Shown one piece after another: positions 16,932-28,447 of a stretch of 64,000 nucleotides of DNA (within the stretch, counting starts at the first letter, position 1; every line of letters begins with the position of its first letter). A program made the position numbers and the translations under genes. The DNA comes from Bacteroidota bacterium (GTDB taxonomy: Bacteria; Bacteroidota; Bacteroidia; Flavobacteriales; Flavobacteriaceae). Under the pieces are notes generated by a model. That model was not told the origin of the DNA. It ran no database searches and saw nothing but the letters and a program-made list of their open reading frames with translations. The DNA lies in contig JADFOK010000010.1 in NCBI GenBank assembly GCA_022562895.1, positions 1 through 64,000 on the forward strand, read 5' to 3'.

Positions 16932-19900
16932 CTAATTGAAGTTAACTTCTTGTTTCTTGCGAGTTAATTCTTCCAATTCTTCTTTAGAACCTACAATAAT
17001 AGTTTCGTAATTACGCATACCGGTACCTGCAGGAATTCTGTGACCAACAATTACATTCTCCTTTAATCCTTCTAATAAATCAATTTTACCATTTAAAGCA
17101 GCTTCGTTCAATACTTTTGTAGTTTCCTGAAAGGATGCTGCAGAAATAAATGATTTTGTTTGCAATGAAGCTCGGGTAATACCTTGTAAAATAGGCGTTG
17201 CAGTAGCTGGCAAAGCATCTCTTGCTTCTGAAATTTGTTTATCTTTTCTCTTTAAAATTGAATTTTCATCACGTAAATCACGTGGTGTTACAATTTGTCC
17301 TTCTTTAAAGGTTTCTGAATCTCCTACAGTTACAATTACTTTCATACCAAAGGTTTTATCATTCTCTTCAATAAAATCAAATTTATGAACCAATTGATTT
17401 TCAAGGAATGACGAATCTCCTGGGTCTACTATTTTAACCTTACGCATCATTTGACGAACAACAACTTCAAAATGTTTGTCATTAATTTTTACTCCTTGCA
17501 AACGATACACTTCTTGTACTTCGTTTACAAGATATTGTTGTACAGCTGAAGGTCCTTTAATATTTAGAATATCTAATGGTGTTATAGAACCATCGGAAAG
17601 AGGCATACCCGCTCTTACAAAATCGTTTTCTTGAACGAGGATCTGATTCGATAATTTTACCAAATACTTTTTAATATCACCTAATTTAGTCTCCACTATT
17701 ATTTCTCGGTTACCCCGCTTAATTTTTCCAAAGGAAACCACCCCATCAACTTCACTAACAACAGCAGGGTTAGAAGGGTTACGTGCTTCGAACAATTCTG
17801 TTACACGAGGAAGACCCCCTGTAATATCACCTGCTTTAGATGATCTACGAGGTATTTTTACCAAGATATTCCCAATCTTAATTTTATCCTCATCATCAAC
17901 CATAAGGTGTGCTCCTACAGGTAAATTGTATGAACGTATTATTACGTCTTTCTTACCTACTATTAAAAGAGTTGGTATTTTCTTTTTATCTCTTGATTCT
18001 GAAATTACTTTTTCTTGGAAACCAGTTTGCTCGTCAATTTCAACTTGATACGTAATTCCCTGTTCTAAATTTTCGTATTTGATCTTACCCGAAAATTCGG
18101 AAATAATAACTCCATTAAATGGATCCCATTGACAAATTACATCTCCTTTTTTAAGATTACTTCCATTTTTCACAAACAGGTAAGATCCATAAGGAATATT
18201 ATTTGTACTAAGAGTAATTCCTGTTTTCTTATCGATTAATTTAATTTCCGATGTACGAGAAATAACAATATCGACAATATTTCCTTCATTATCTCGACCT
18301 TTTACAGTTTTAATATCTTCTATTTCTGCTACACCATCAAACTTAATAGTCAATTTATTTTCTTCTGATATGTTACTGGCAACACCCCCAACATGGAATG
18401 TTCTTAGGGTTAATTGTGTCCCTGGTTCTCCAATAGATTGTGCAGCAACAACCCCTACAGCTTCACCTATTTGAACCATTTTATTAGTAGCTAGGTTCCG
18501 ACCGTAGCAATATCCACAAATACCCTTTCTTGCCTCACAAGTTAATGGTGAACGAACTTCTACAGAATCAATAGGAGATTTATCGATTATTTTAGCAACC
18601 TCATCTGATATATGGCCCCCTGAAACAACAAGTAATTCTTCAGTTAAGGGATGGTAAACATCATGTAATGAAGTACGACCTAAAATTCTTTCTGCTAAAG
18701 TTTCTACGATTTCTTCATTTTTCTTTAATGGTGAAACTTTGATGCCACGTAAAGTTTCACAATCTTTAATATTAACAATAACATCTTGTGAAACATCTAC
18801 CAATCGACGAGTTAAATAACCTGCATCAGCCGTTTTTAAAGCTGTATCTGCAAGTCCCTTACGAGCACCATGTGTAGAGATAAAGTATTCTAATATTGAT
18901 AGTCCTTCTTTAAAGTTAGAAAGAATTGGATTCTCAATAATTTCACCTCCTCCTGCACTAGATTTTTTTGGTTTAGCCATTAATCCACGCATACCCGTTA
19001 ACTGTCTGATTTGTTCTTTACTACCTCTTGCACCAGAATCAAGCATCATATATACAGAGTTAAATCCTTGTTGGTCTTCACGTATACGCTTCATAGAAAG
19101 CTCTGTTAATTCAGCATTAGTTGCTGTCCAAATATCTATTACCTGATTATATCTTTCATTATTGGTAATAAGACCCATATTATAGTTGGCAATAATTCCA
19201 TTTACTTGTTTATTTGCTTCATCAATCATAGATTGTTTTTCTTCAGGGATAATTATATCACCTAAACTAAAAGACAATCCTCCTTCGAAAGCAAATTTAA
19301 AACCCAATGTTTTTATTTCATCTAAGAAAACAGCTGTTTCGGGAACTGAAGTTACTTTAAGTATATTTCCAATAATATCCCGAAGTGATTTTTTGGTTAA
19401 TACTTCATTTATGTAACCCGCTATTTCTGGTACCTTTTCATTAAAAATTACCCTTCCAACAGTTGTTGTTATGATTTGATTTACCAACTCACCTTCTTCA
19501 TTATAATCTTTAGTACGGATTTTAATTTCGGCATTAAGATTAACTTTTTTCTCATTATAAGCTATAATAACTTCTTCATCAGAATAGAAAGTTAATCCTT
19601 CTCCTTTTACTTTCTTTTCTTTAGTTGACTTTCTATGTTTGGTCATATAATACAGCCCCAATACCATATCCTGTGAAGGTACCACTATTGGGGATCCATT
19701 TGCAGGGTTAAGAATATTATGAGAAGCCAACATTAATAGCTGCGATTCCAAAATAGCTTCAGGACCTAAAGGCAAGTGAACTGCCATTTGGTCACCATCA
19801 AAATCGGCATTAAATGCTGTACAGGATAATGGGTGTAATTGTATTGCTTTCCCTTCAATTAATTTTGGTTGAAAAGCCTGAATTCCTAATCGGTGTAATG

Positions 19901-21230
19901 TTGGAGCACGGTTTAATAATACGGGGTGTCCTTTCAAAACATTTTCTAAAATGTCCCATACAACCGGTTCTTTTTTATCTATAATCTTCTTAGCAGATTT
20001 TACAGTCTTTACAATTCCTCTTTCAATTAATTTTCTAATAACAAAAGGCTTATAAAGCTCTGCCGCCATTTCTTTCGGAATACCACACTCGAATAATTTA
20101 AGTTCGGGTCCCACTACAATTACCGAACGAGCTGAATAATCTACACGTTTACCTAATAAATTTTGGCGGAAACGTCCTTGCTTTCCTTTTAATGAATCTG
20201 AAAGAGATTTTAAGGGTCGGTTAGAATCGGTTTTTACAGCCGATGCTTTTCGTGTGTTATCGAATAATGAATCTACAGATTCCTGAAGCATTCGTTTTTC
20301 GTTTCGCAATATTACTTCAGGTGCTTTGATCTCCATCAAACGTTTTAAACGATTATTTCTAATAATTACTCTTCGATAAAGATCATTTAAATCTGATGTA
20401 GCAAAACGGCCCCCATCTAAAGGTACCAATGGACGTAATTCTGGTGGAATAATTGGAATTACCTTCATGATCATCCACTCAGGTCTATTCTCTCTATTTT
20501 TATTTGCTTCACGAAGTGCTTCCACTACTTGAAGACGTTTTAAAGCTTCTGTTTTACGTTGCTTTGAGGTCTCGTTATTTGCTTTGTGTCTTAGCTCGAA
20601 GGATAATTTATCAAGATCGATACGTTTCAATAATTCAATTAAACATTCTGCACCCATTTTAGCTATAAACTTTTCCGGGTCACTATCTTCCAAATATTGA
20701 TTTTCCTGTGGAATTGTTTCTAGGATGTTTAAGTATTCTTCTTCCGTTAGGAAATCCATTTTATTTACTGGCTCTCCTTCTTCATTTTTTGCAATACCTG
20801 GCTGTACAACAACATAACGCTCATAATAAATTATCATATTCAGTTTTTTGGAAGGTAATCCAAGTAAGTAACCTATTTTATTTGGTAAACTACGGAAGTA
20901 CCAAATATGTGCTACAGGTACTACTAAATTTATATGTCCAACACGATCGCGACGTACTTTCTTTTCGGTTACCTCTACACCACAACGGTCACAAATAATT
21001 CCTTTGTAACGAATTCTTTTATATTTTCCACAGGCGCATTCATAATCTTTAATAGGACCAAAAATTCGTTCACAGAAAAGACCATCTCGTTCAGGTTTGT
21101 GAGTACGGTAATTAATTGTTTCGGGTTTTAACACCTCACCACGAGATTCAGCCAAAATTCTCTCTGGTGAAGAGAAACCAATAGAAATCTTACTAAATTT
21201 CCTTATCACGTTATCTTTATTTCTTGTCAT
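16932..21230 (-). CDS. rpoC: DNA-directed RNA polymerase subunit beta'
   Basis: 1432 residues. The N-terminal zinc ribbon shows Cys in ECACGKYKR and CDRCGVEV. The catalytic [12 protein letters not shown] lies near residue 472 and carries the Mg-binding aspartates. Trigger-loop and bridge-helix regions ([38 protein letters not shown]) and the second zinc site ([13 protein letters not shown]) are present. It is the last universal gene of the secE-to-rpoC run. The 104-base gap after rpoB holds two hairpins. An 8-bp inverted repeat flanks the stop codon (16922-16929 with 16936-16943). Confidence 0.98.
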   Translation of the reverse strand: MTRNKDNVIRKFSKISIGFSSPERILAESRGEVLKPETINYRTHKPERDGLFCERIFGPIKDYECACGKYKRIRYKGIICDRCGVEVTEKKVRRDRVGHINLVVPVAHIWYFRSLPNKIGYLLGLPSKKLNMIIYYERYVVVQPGIAKNEEGEPVNKMDFLTEEEYLNILETIPQENQYLEDSDPEKFIAKMGAECLIELLKRIDLDKLSFELRHKANNETSKQRKTEALKRLQVVEALREANKNRENRPEWMIMKVIPIIPPELRPLVPLDGGRFATSDLNDLYRRVIIRNNRLKRLMEIKAPEVILRNEKRMLQESVDSLFDNTRKASAVKTDSNRPLKSLSDSLKGKQGRFRQNLLGKRVDYSARSVIVVGPELKLFECGIPKEMAAELYKPFVIRKLIERGIVKTVKSAKKIIDKKEPVVWDILENVLKGHPVLLNRAPTLHRLGIQAFQPKLIEGKAIQLHPLSCTAFNADFDGDQMAVHLPLGPEAILESQLLMLASHNILNPANGSPIVVPSQDMVLGLYYMTKHRKSTKEKKVKGEGLTFYSDEEVIIAYNEKKVNLNAEIKIRTKDYNEEGELVNQIITTTVGRVIFNEKVPEIAGYINEVLTKKSLRDIIGNILKVTSVPETAVFLDEIKTLGFKFAFEGGLSFSLGDIIIPEEKQSMIDEANKQVNGIIANYNMGLITNNERYNQVIDIWTATNAELTELSMKRIREDQQGFNSVYMMLDSGARGSKEQIRQLTGMRGLMAKPKKSSAGGGEIIENPILSNFKEGLSILEYFISTHGARKGLADTALKTADAGYLTRRLVDVSQDVIVNIKDCETLRGIKVSPLKKNEEIVETLAERILGRTSLHDVYHPLTEELLVVSGGHISDEVAKIIDKSPIDSVEVRSPLTCEARKGICGYCYGRNLATNKMVQIGEAVGVVAAQSIGEPGTQLTLRTFHVGGVASNISEENKLTIKFDGVAEIEDIKTVKGRDNEGNIVDIVISRTSEIKLIDKKTGITLSTNNIPYGSYLFVKNGSNLKKGDVICQWDPFNGVIISEFSGKIKYENLEQGITYQVEIDEQTGFQEKVISESRDKKKIPTLLIVGKKDVIIRSYNLPVGAHLMVDDEDKIKIGNILVKIPRRSSKAGDITGGLPRVTELFEARNPSNPAVVSEVDGVVSFGKIKRGNREIIVETKLGDIKKYLVKLSNQILVQENDFVRAGMPLSDGSITPLDILNIKGPSAVQQYLVNEVQEVYRLQGVKINDKHFEVVVRQMMRKVKIVDPGDSSFLENQLVHKFDFIEENDKTFGMKVIVTVGDSETFKEGQIVTPRDLRDENSILKRKDKQISEARDALPATATPILQGITRASLQTKSFISAASFQETTKVLNEAALNGKIDLLEGLKENVIVGHRIPAGTGMRNYETIIVGSKEELEELTRKKQEVNFN

Positions 21231-21267
21231 AATGGTATGTACTATGCGTTGTTATAATTTGTTTTTA

Positions 21268-21312
21268 AAGTGATTTTATTTCACTTCGACTCCTCAATAA
21301 AAATTGAAGAGT
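21268..21312 (-). promoter_or_regulatory. Two RNA hairpins in the rpoB-rpoC spacer
   Basis: In the minus-strand transcript a 9-bp stem (21304-21312 with 21289-21297, one G-U pair) is followed at once by a 6-bp stem (21281-21286 with 21268-21273). No T-run follows, so they look like processing or mRNA-stability elements and not a terminator. Confidence 0.5.
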
Positions 21313-21334
21313 TCCCTGTTTAGGGGAGGATAAA

Positions 21335-24300
21335 TTATTCTTCTAACCTAATGTCCAGACCTAAACCTTTTAATTCATGCATTAACACGTTAAAAGATTC
21401 TGGCAGACCTGGTTCTGGCATGGGCTCTCCTTTTACGATCGCTTCGTAAGTCTTAGCTCTACCAACAACATCATCAGATTTTACTGTCAATATTTCTCTA
21501 AGTGTACTTGATGCACCATAAGCTTCTAATGCCCATACTTCCATCTCACCAAATCGTTGACCACCAAACTGTGCCTTACCACCTAAGGGTTGTTGAGTAA
21601 TTAATGAGTATGGACCTATAGAACGAGCGTGCATTTTATCATCAACCATATGTCCTAATTTCAACATATATATAATTCCTACTGTTGCTGGTTGATCGAA
21701 ACGATCACCTGTTCCACCATCATATAAATAGGTATGCCCGAATCTTGGAATATCGGCTTTATCTGTAAGTTCATTTATTTGGTCTAGTGTAGCACCATCA
21801 AAAATAGGCGTCGTAAACTTGTGACCTAATTTTTGGCCAGCCCAACCTAATACGGTTTCGTAAATCTGCCCTATGTTCATACGAGAAGGTACTCCAAGTG
21901 GGTTTAACACAATATCTACAGGTGTTCCATCTTCAAGAAATGGCATGTCTTCTTGGCGAACAATACGAGCCACAATACCTTTATTACCATGGCGTCCAGC
22001 CATTTTATCACCAACTTTAAGTTTACGTTTTTTTGCAACATAGACTTTAGCAAGTTGTAAGATACCAGATGGGAGTTCATCTCCAACAGAAATAGTAAAC
22101 TTCTTGCGGCGAAGGTTTCCTTGTAAATCGTTTTCTTTAATTTTATAGTTGTGCATTAAGTCTGCTACCAAAATATTTGTTTTGGTACTAGTAGTCCATA
22201 TTCCTCCAGTTAAATGTGTATAATCTTCTACTTCATTCAACATTTTAAGGGTGAACTTTTTACCTTTTGGAAAAACCACTTCACCAAGTTCATTTAAAAC
22301 ACCCTGAGCTGTTTTTCCCGATATAATAGCAAAAAGTTTATCTACCAATATATCTTTTAAATCATTAGACTTAGTATAGTATAAATCTTCTAGATTTATA
22401 ATGTCTTCTTTATCTTGAAGTCTTATGCGTTTATCTTTTACAGATCTTTCAAATAGCTTTTTATCTATTACCACTCCATGTAATGAAGGGGAAGCTTTTA
22501 AAGAAGCATCCTTGACATCTCCTGCCTTATCTCCAAAAATAGCCCGAAGTAATTTTTCTTCTGGAGTAGGATCACTTTCTCCTTTTGGAGTAATTTTACC
22601 TATTAGAATATCTCCGGGATTTACATCGGCACCAATACGAATCATTCCATTTTCATCTAAATCTTTAGTAGCTTCTTCAGAAACATTTGGAATATCATTA
22701 GTAAGTTCTTCGTTACCTAATTTAGTATCTCGAACTTGTAATGAATATTCATCAATATGAATAGATGTAAATATATCTTGACGCACTACTTCTTCTGAAA
22801 TAACGATTGCATCTTCAAAGTTATATCCCTTCCATGGCATAAAAGCAACTTTTAAATTTCTGCCCAGTGCTAATTCTCCATTTTGAGTTGCATATCCTTG
22901 ACAAAGTACCTGTCCCTTTTTTACTTTATCACCTTTCTTAACAATAGGCTTTAAATTAATGCAAGTACTTTGATTGGTCTTTCTGAATTTTATAAGTTTA
23001 TATGTTTTTGAATCTCCATCAAAGCTTATCATTTGTTCTTCTTTGGTACGTTCGTATTTAATAGAAATTTCATTTGCATCTACATATTCTACAACGCCAT
23101 TGCCTTCAGCATTGATTAAAATACGCGAATCTGAGGCAACTTGACGTTCCAGCCCTGTTCCTACTATAGGTGATTCCGCTAATAACAATGGAACTGCTTG
23201 ACGCATCATGTTTGACCCCATTAATGCACGGTTTGCATCATCATGTTCTAGGAATGGAATTAATGAAGCAGAAATTGACGATATTTGATTTGGTGCTACA
23301 TCTGTAAAATGAATTTCTTTAGAATCTACCAAGGGAAAATCCCCTTCCATACGAGCAATTACTTTTTTGGCAATTATGGTTCCATCATCTTTTAGATCAA
23401 TATGTGCTTGAGCAATTAATTTTCCCTCTTCCTCTTCTGCTGAAAGATAAATAGGCTCACTCTTCAAGTCTATTTTACCATTTTCAACTTTTCGGTAAGG
23501 GGTTTCCAAAAACCCAAGATTATTAACTTTAGCATATACAGATAAAGAAGATATTAATCCAATGTTTGGACCTTCAGGGGTTTCAATCGGACATAACCTT
23601 CCGTAGTGAGTAAAGTGAACATCACGCACCTCGAACCCAGCTCTTTCTCTCGATAGTCCCCCGGGACCTAATGCTGAAAGACGTCGTTTATGTGTAATCT
23701 CTGCTAATGGATTGGTTTGATCCATAAACTGAGAAAGCTGATTAGTACCAAAAAACGAATTGATAACCGAAGACAAGGTCTTAGCGTTTATTAAATCGAT
23801 TGGTGTAAACACTTCGTTATCACGGACATTCATTCTCTCACGTATTGTACGAGCCATACGTGCTAATCCTACACCAAATTGTGATGATAATTGTTCACCT
23901 ACAGTACGTACACGACGATTTGAAAGGTGATCGATATCATCAATCTCAGCTTTGGAGTTGATTAACTCGATCAAGTATTTAATAATAGTAATAATATCTT
24001 CCTTGGTTAGGACTAACTTATCCATAGGGATATCAAGACCTAATTTTTTATTCATTCTAAAACGACCTACTTCTCCAAGATTGTATCGCTGCTCACTAAA
24101 AAATAATTTATTAATTATACCACGAGCTGTTTCTTCATCTGGTGGTTCAGCATTACGAAGTTGTCTGTAAATATGCTCTACCGCTTCTTTTTCAGAATTC
24201 GTAGGATCTTTTTGAAGTGTATTATGAATGATCGCATAATCTGCTTGTTGGATTTCTTCTTTATGAAGTAAAATTGTTTTTGATCCAGATTCAATGATTT

Positions 24301-25147
24301 CAACTATATGTTCTTTTTCAAGAACAGTATCACGATCTATAATAATTTCGTTACGTTCAATCGAAACTACTTCTCCAGTATCTTCATCAACGAAATCCTC
24401 ATGCCAAGTTTTAAGTACCCTAGCCGCCAATTTACGTCCTAAGTATCTTTTAAGTCCCGTTTTTGTAGCTTTAATTTCTTCGGCTAAATCGAAAATTTCA
24501 AGGATATCCTTATCTCTTTCATATCCTATAGCACGGAATAGTGTTGTAACAGGCAATTTTTTCTTTCTATCGATATAAGCATACATCACGTTATTAATAT
24601 CGGTAGCAAATTCTATCCAAGATCCTTTAAAGGGAATTACCCTTGCCGAGTAAAGTTTTGTTCCGTTAGCATGAAAAGATTGCCCAAAGAACACACCAGG
24701 AGAACGGTGTAATTGAGATACAACAACACGCTCTGCACCATTAATTACAAAAGTGCCACTAGGTGTCATATAAGGAATTGTACCCAAATAAACATCCTGA
24801 ACAATAGTTTCAAAATCCTCGTGCTCCGGATCGGTACAATACAATTTTAAACGAGCCTTTAATGGTACACTGTAGGTTAATCCCCGTTCAATACATTCCT
24901 GAATGGAATATCGTGACGGATCCACAAAGTAATCTAAAAACTCTAATACAAATTGGTTACGGGTATCGGTAATGGGAAAATTTTCCATGAAGGTCTTATA
25001 AAGTCCTTCATTTCCTCTCTCCTCAGATTTTGTTTCCAATTGGAAAAAATCTTTGAAGGATTTAATTTGAATATCCAAAAAATCTGGATAATCAGGTTTA
25101 TTCTTTACAGAGGAAAAATTCAATCTTTCAGTTTGCGTATCTGACAT
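21335..25147 (-). CDS. rpoB: DNA-directed RNA polymerase subunit beta
   Basis: 1270 residues, the normal length for Bacteroidota. The rifampicin-pocket region reads [31 protein letters not shown], given here as the segment around residues 470-500. It carries the usual wild-type Gln, Asp, His and Arg positions, so no resistance substitution is evident at those sites. Catalytic-core motifs [26 protein letters not shown] and [24 protein letters not shown] are intact. Transcribed ahead of rpoC and behind rplL, from which it is separated by a 135-base hairpin-rich spacer. Confidence 0.98.
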   Translation of the reverse strand: MSDTQTERLNFSSVKNKPDYPDFLDIQIKSFKDFFQLETKSEERGNEGLYKTFMENFPITDTRNQFVLEFLDYFVDPSRYSIQECIERGLTYSVPLKARLKLYCTDPEHEDFETIVQDVYLGTIPYMTPSGTFVINGAERVVVSQLHRSPGVFFGQSFHANGTKLYSARVIPFKGSWIEFATDINNVMYAYIDRKKKLPVTTLFRAIGYERDKDILEIFDLAEEIKATKTGLKRYLGRKLAARVLKTWHEDFVDEDTGEVVSIERNEIIIDRDTVLEKEHIVEIIESGSKTILLHKEEIQQADYAIIHNTLQKDPTNSEKEAVEHIYRQLRNAEPPDEETARGIINKLFFSEQRYNLGEVGRFRMNKKLGLDIPMDKLVLTKEDIITIIKYLIELINSKAEIDDIDHLSNRRVRTVGEQLSSQFGVGLARMARTIRERMNVRDNEVFTPIDLINAKTLSSVINSFFGTNQLSQFMDQTNPLAEITHKRRLSALGPGGLSRERAGFEVRDVHFTHYGRLCPIETPEGPNIGLISSLSVYAKVNNLGFLETPYRKVENGKIDLKSEPIYLSAEEEEGKLIAQAHIDLKDDGTIIAKKVIARMEGDFPLVDSKEIHFTDVAPNQISSISASLIPFLEHDDANRALMGSNMMRQAVPLLLAESPIVGTGLERQVASDSRILINAEGNGVVEYVDANEISIKYERTKEEQMISFDGDSKTYKLIKFRKTNQSTCINLKPIVKKGDKVKKGQVLCQGYATQNGELALGRNLKVAFMPWKGYNFEDAIVISEEVVRQDIFTSIHIDEYSLQVRDTKLGNEELTNDIPNVSEEATKDLDENGMIRIGADVNPGDILIGKITPKGESDPTPEEKLLRAIFGDKAGDVKDASLKASPSLHGVVIDKKLFERSVKDKRIRLQDKEDIINLEDLYYTKSNDLKDILVDKLFAIISGKTAQGVLNELGEVVFPKGKKFTLKMLNEVEDYTHLTGGIWTTSTKTNILVADLMHNYKIKENDLQGNLRRKKFTISVGDELPSGILQLAKVYVAKKRKLKVGDKMAGRHGNKGIVARIVRQEDMPFLEDGTPVDIVLNPLGVPSRMNIGQIYETVLGWAGQKLGHKFTTPIFDGATLDQINELTDKADIPRFGHTYLYDGGTGDRFDQPATVGIIYMLKLGHMVDDKMHARSIGPYSLITQQPLGGKAQFGGQRFGEMEVWALEAYGASSTLREILTVKSDDVVGRAKTYEAIVKGEPMPEPGLPESFNVLMHELKGLGLDIRLEE

Positions 25148-25182
25148 CTATGGATGAATTTTAATTAAAATAAACATTGTGG

Positions 25183-25259
25183 GTGTATATTAAATAGAAT
25201 AAACTATTATATACACAAAATGGTTTGGGTCTATTTTCTTATTGAAAATAAACCTAAAC
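25183..25259 (-). promoter_or_regulatory. Double hairpin in the rplL-rpoB spacer (attenuator/processing candidate)
   Basis: Two stems lie in the minus-strand transcript. First comes a 16-bp stem pairing 25244-25259 with 25223-25238 around a 5-base loop (one mismatch, one G-U). The second pairs 25209-25216 with 25183-25190, extended inward by a 5-bp stem (25204-25208 with 25193-25197). E. coli has an attenuator and RNase III cleavage site in the same spacer; a similar role here is inference. Confidence 0.55.
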
Positions 25260-25282
25260 CTTAAGGTTGGTGGGTTGGGATC

Positions 25283-25663
25283 TTACTTAAGCTCAACCTC
25301 TGCCCCAGCTTCTTCTAACTGAGATTTTAGTGCTTCAGCTTCATCTTTTGCAACACCTTCTTTTATTGGAGAAGGAACATTATCTACTAATCCCTTAGCG
25401 TCCTTAAGACCTAAACCGGTTAATTCTTTAACAAGTTTTACAACTGCTAATTTAGAACCACCCGAAGCTGTAAGAATCACGTCGAATTCAGATTTCTCTT
25501 CTTCGGCATCTCCTCCATTTGCACCACCGCCAGCAGATACAGCCACTGCAGCAGCAGCAACAGGCTCTATACCATATTCTTCTTTTAATATTCCTGCTAA
25601 CTCATTAACTTCTATTACAGTCAAGTTAACTAATTTTTTTGCGAAATCTTTTAATTCTGCCAT
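25283..25663 (-). CDS. rplL: 50S ribosomal protein L7/L12
   Basis: 126 residues. N-terminal dimerisation helix, an Ala/Gly-rich hinge ([13 protein letters not shown]) and the conserved C-terminal factor-binding domain ([36 protein letters not shown]). It forms the stalk that recruits translational GTPases such as the EF-Tu and RF3 encoded in this window. Follows rplJ by 57 bases. Confidence 0.98.
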   Translation of the reverse strand: MAELKDFAKKLVNLTVIEVNELAGILKEEYGIEPVAAAAVAVSAGGGANGGDAEEEKSEFDVILTASGGSKLAVVKLVKELTGLGLKDAKGLVDNVPSPIKEGVAKDEAEALKSQLEEAGAEVELK

Positions 25664-25720
25664 TTTCTATCGTTTTAAGTTTTTTAGTTTTATTTAATTT
25701 ATTATTAGTGCTAATTTAAT

Positions 25721-26242
25721 TTACCCTTCTTTTTTGGATAGTGTCTTTATTATACCTGCAAGTTTTCCTTCACCTGATTTTAGTGCCGAAATAACGTTCT
25801 TAGCAGGAGATTGAAGTAATGCAATAATATCTCCAATAAGTTCGTCTTTAGATTTAATATTAACTAAAGTATCTAGTTGGTCATCACCTATATATATATT
25901 TTCTTCTATAAACGCTCCCTTAAGTAACGGCTTTTCAGATCTTTTTCTGAATGCCTTAATAACTCTGGCAGGTGCATTACTAATTTCAGAAAACATTAAC
26001 GAAGTGTTACCTTTAATTACGTCTGGTAATTCCCCAAAGTCCTTTTCTGTCTCACCCATTGCTTTTTTAAGCAGAGTGTTTTTCACTACAGATAATTTTA
26101 CACCTGCTTTAAAACAGGCACGGCGTAAGTTATTGGTAGTTCCTGCATCAAGACCAGAAATATCTGCTAAGTATATAGTAGTGTTTTCGTTTAACTGTGC
26201 AGTTAATTTTTCAATTACTTGTGATTTCTCTTCTCTTGTCAT
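25721..26242 (-). CDS. rplJ: 50S ribosomal protein L10
   Basis: 173 residues. The N-terminal rRNA-binding domain (MTREEKSQVIEKL, then TIYLADISGLDAGTTNNLRR and VVKNTLLKKAM) and C-terminal L7/L12-binding helix are seen. It is the base of the ribosomal stalk. It starts only 12 bases after rplA, so the long autoregulatory rplJ leader known from E. coli has no room here and L10 autoregulation would have to work differently. Confidence 0.97.
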   Translation of the reverse strand: MTREEKSQVIEKLTAQLNENTTIYLADISGLDAGTTNNLRRACFKAGVKLSVVKNTLLKKAMGETEKDFGELPDVIKGNTSLMFSEISNAPARVIKAFRKRSEKPLLKGAFIEENIYIGDDQLDTLVNIKSKDELIGDIIALLQSPAKNVISALKSGEGKLAGIIKTLSKKEG

Positions 26243-26254
26243 AAGTTCTAAATA

Positions 26255-26953
26255 TTACTGCTCAGTAAATCTTTTTGTATCGATCTCAACACCAGGACTC
26301 ATTGTACTAGACATATAGATGCTTTTTATATAAACACCTTTAGTAGCCTGAGGTCTCAATTTAACAAGGGTTGTTAATAATTCTTTAGCGTTTCCTTCAA
26401 TTTTATCAACATCAAAAGATGTTTTTCCAATAGCAGCATGTATAATACCCGTTTTATCAACTTTAAAATCGATTTTACCAGCTTTTACATCAGAAACGGC
26501 TTTACCAACATCCATTGTAACAGTACCAGTTTTAGGATTAGGCATTAATCCACGAGGTCCTAAAATTCGTCCCAGCGGCCCTAATTTCCCCATTACACTT
26601 GGCATTGTTACAATAACATCGACATCTGTCCAACCTCCTTTTATTTTAGTAAGGTACTCATCTAAACCAACATAATCTGCACCAGCTTCTTTGGCTTCTG
26701 CCTCCTTATCTGGAGTTACCAAAGCTAATACTTTAACATCTTTACCAGTACCGTAAGGTAGAGTTACTACTCCACGTACCATCTGGTTAGCCTTTTTAGG
26801 GTCAACATTAAGACGTACAGCAAGGTCTACGCTTGCATCAAAATTCACGTTAGTAATTTCTTTTATTAAAGAAGAAGCCTCCATCACACTATAAGTCTTA
26901 TTTGGCTCTATTTTAGCGTGAGCTTCTTTTTGTTTTTTAGTTAATCTTGCCAT
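26255..26953 (-). CDS. rplA: 50S ribosomal protein L1
   Basis: The ATG at 26953 ([16 protein letters not shown]) is chosen; a longer frame from 26989 would run into rplK and add a non-conserved N-terminus. 232 residues. Conserved segments include [24 protein letters not shown], the RNA-binding [25 protein letters not shown] and [21 protein letters not shown]. The start is one base after the rplK stop, which indicates tight coupling. Confidence 0.97.
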   Translation of the reverse strand: MARLTKKQKEAHAKIEPNKTYSVMEASSLIKEITNVNFDASVDLAVRLNVDPKKANQMVRGVVTLPYGTGKDVKVLALVTPDKEAEAKEAGADYVGLDEYLTKIKGGWTDVDVIVTMPSVMGKLGPLGRILGPRGLMPNPKTGTVTMDVGKAVSDVKAGKIDFKVDKTGIIHAAIGKTSFDVDKIEGNAKELLTTLVKLRPQATKGVYIKSIYMSSTMSPGVEIDTKRFTEQ

Positions 26954-26954
26954 T

Positions 26955-27410
26955 TTATAGATTCTTTTCAGATTTAAAAGGTGCAGCACCTTTTATTTTC
27001 ACCCCCATTGAACGTGCAGTTCCAGCTACCATTTTCATAGCAGATTCTACTGTAAACGCATTCAGATCGGGCATTTTATCTTCTGCAATCAATTTTACCT
27101 GATCCCAGGAAATAGAAGCTACTTTTCTTATGTGTGGTTCGCCTGAACCTTTTTTAATTTTGGCGGCTTCAAGGATTTGCACTGCAGCAGGTGGAGTTTT
27201 AATAACAAAATCAAATGATTTGTCTTTATAAACTGTAATAGCCACAGGTAATACTTTTCCTTTTTTATCTTGAGTTCTAGCATTAAACTGTTTACAGAAC
27301 TCCATAATATTCACACCGGCAGCACCTAAAGCTGGTCCAACTGGTGGTGATGGGTTAGCCACACCACCCCGAACTTGTAACTTTACTATTTTTTCTACTT
27401 CTTTTGCCAT
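26955..27410 (-). CDS. rplK: 50S ribosomal protein L11
   Basis: 151 residues. The N-terminal thiostrepton-region motif [26 protein letters not shown] is present with its proline cluster. The C-terminal GTPase-centre RNA-binding domain ([31 protein letters not shown]) is intact. Follows nusG by 67 bases. Confidence 0.97.
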   Translation of the reverse strand: MAKEVEKIVKLQVRGGVANPSPPVGPALGAAGVNIMEFCKQFNARTQDKKGKVLPVAITVYKDKSFDFVIKTPPAAVQILEAAKIKKGSGEPHIRKVASISWDQVKLIAEDKMPDLNAFTVESAMKMVAGTARSMGVKIKGAAPFKSEKNL

Positions 27411-27477
27411 GTTTAAATTTTTAATTCGGTTTTTCTTTAGTGGAAGCCTAAGTAAAACCTATTAAAGGGTGTAACAA

Positions 27478-28032
27478 TTAAACTTTTTCTACTTGCATAT
27501 AACTTAATTCTAAAGGTGTTTTTCTTCCGAAAATTTTTACCATTACTTCAAGCTTGCGTTTTTCTTCATTTATTTTTTCTATCGAACCGTTAAAACCATT
27601 AAAGGGACCATCGATTACTTTAATTGTTTCTCCTATTATAAAAGGTATATTAACATTTTCGTCTTGTAGAGATAATTCATCTACTTTACCTAACAATCTA
27701 TTTACTTCTGCCTGTCTTAGTGGAACCGGGTCTCCACCTTTTGTTTCGCCTAAAAAACCAATAACCCCGTTAATAGATTTTATAATGTACGGAATTTCAC
27801 CTGTCAAATTCACCTGAATCATGATATACCCAGGAATAAAAACACGTTCTTTACTTATTTTTTTTCCATTACGGATTTGTATCACTTTTTCGGTTGGAAC
27901 CAAGACCTGTTCAATATAATCTTCAAGTTTTAATCGCGTAATCTCAGATTCTATATACGCCTTAATCTTGTTTTCCTTTCCACTAACCGATCGGATTACA
28001 TACCACTTCTTTGTACTTTTAGTTTCAGACAT
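27478..28032 (-). CDS. nusG: Transcription termination/antitermination protein NusG
   Basis: 184 residues. NGN domain (KKWYVIRSVSGKENKIKAYIE, FIPGYIMIQVNL) and a KOW domain (IIGETIKVIDGPFNGFNGSIEKIN). NusG binds RNA polymerase and couples it to Rho or the ribosome. It starts 12 bases after secE, the standard arrangement. Confidence 0.97.
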   Translation of the reverse strand: MSETKSTKKWYVIRSVSGKENKIKAYIESEITRLKLEDYIEQVLVPTEKVIQIRNGKKISKERVFIPGYIMIQVNLTGEIPYIIKSINGVIGFLGETKGGDPVPLRQAEVNRLLGKVDELSLQDENVNIPFIIGETIKVIDGPFNGFNGSIEKINEEKRKLEVMVKIFGRKTPLELSYMQVEKV

Positions 28033-28044
28033 TTTTTTATATAC

Positions 28045-28233
28045 TTAGGACTTAATCCATTGAAAATATTGACCAATAGCTTTACTAAAAACAGTATCAA
28101 CTCCAAATACAACTAGAGCCAAAATTACCGAAAATACCGCAACAATAACGGTTAGACGTTGTGCCTCTGACCATGTGGTCCAAGTCACATGATTTCTAAG
28201 TTCGTTATAAGATTCTTTGATATAGTTTATCAT
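28045..28233 (-). CDS. secE: Preprotein translocase subunit SecE
   Basis: 62 residues, the short single-helix form. An amphipathic start (IKESYNELRNHVTWTTWSEAQRL) is followed by one transmembrane helix (about 28-48). It stabilises SecY in the Sec translocon. Lies between tRNA-Trp (27 bases upstream) and nusG. Confidence 0.95.
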   Translation of the reverse strand: MINYIKESYNELRNHVTWTTWSEAQRLTVIVAVFSVILALVVFGVDTVFSKAIGQYFQWIKS

Positions 28234-28260
28234 TTTTAAAAGCTATTTATTTAATACTTG

Positions 28261-28333
28261 CACGGGTTGAGAGACTCGAACTCCCGACACCTGGTTTTGG
28301 AGACCAGTGCTCTACCAACTGAGCTAAACCCGT
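28261..28333 (-). tRNA. tRNA-Trp (CCA anticodon)
   Basis: 73 bases on the minus strand. A 7-bp acceptor ACGGGTT/AACCCGT, the D-arm TAGCTCAGTTGG, anticodon loop CTCCAAA (anticodon CCA) and T-arm GTTCGAGTC are complete. CCA is not encoded (GCAA follows). It lies between tuf and secE. Confidence 0.97.
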
Positions 28334-28391
28334 TTTTTGGGTAGCTCTTTCACATTACCTACAAGGCAAGCTAAGCTTTACCCGTTTATAT

Positions 28392-28434
28392 AAGTCAAGG
28401 TATTTCTCTATTTACGAAATACCTTAAGCGACTT
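28392..28434 (-). other. Hairpin between tuf and tRNA-Trp
   Basis: A perfect 10-bp stem (28397-28406 with 28416-28425), extended by an outer 5-bp stem (28392-28396 with 28430-28434), lies just after the tuf stop. In the tuf direction it is not followed by T residues, so it is more likely an RNA-processing or partial-termination element. The T-run lies on the other side. Confidence 0.5.
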
Positions 28435-28447
28435 TTTTAACTAAAAC

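Noticed and set aside
24294..24578. ORF on the plus strand inside rpoB, and similar long antisense frames in rpoC, tuf and prfC
   Set aside because: They are shadows of strongly biased core genes, have low-complexity Ser/Leu-rich translations and no domain or promoter.
26954..26989. Longer N-terminus of rplA from 26989
   Set aside because: It would overlap rplK and adds residues absent from L1; the ATG at 26953 matches the family start.
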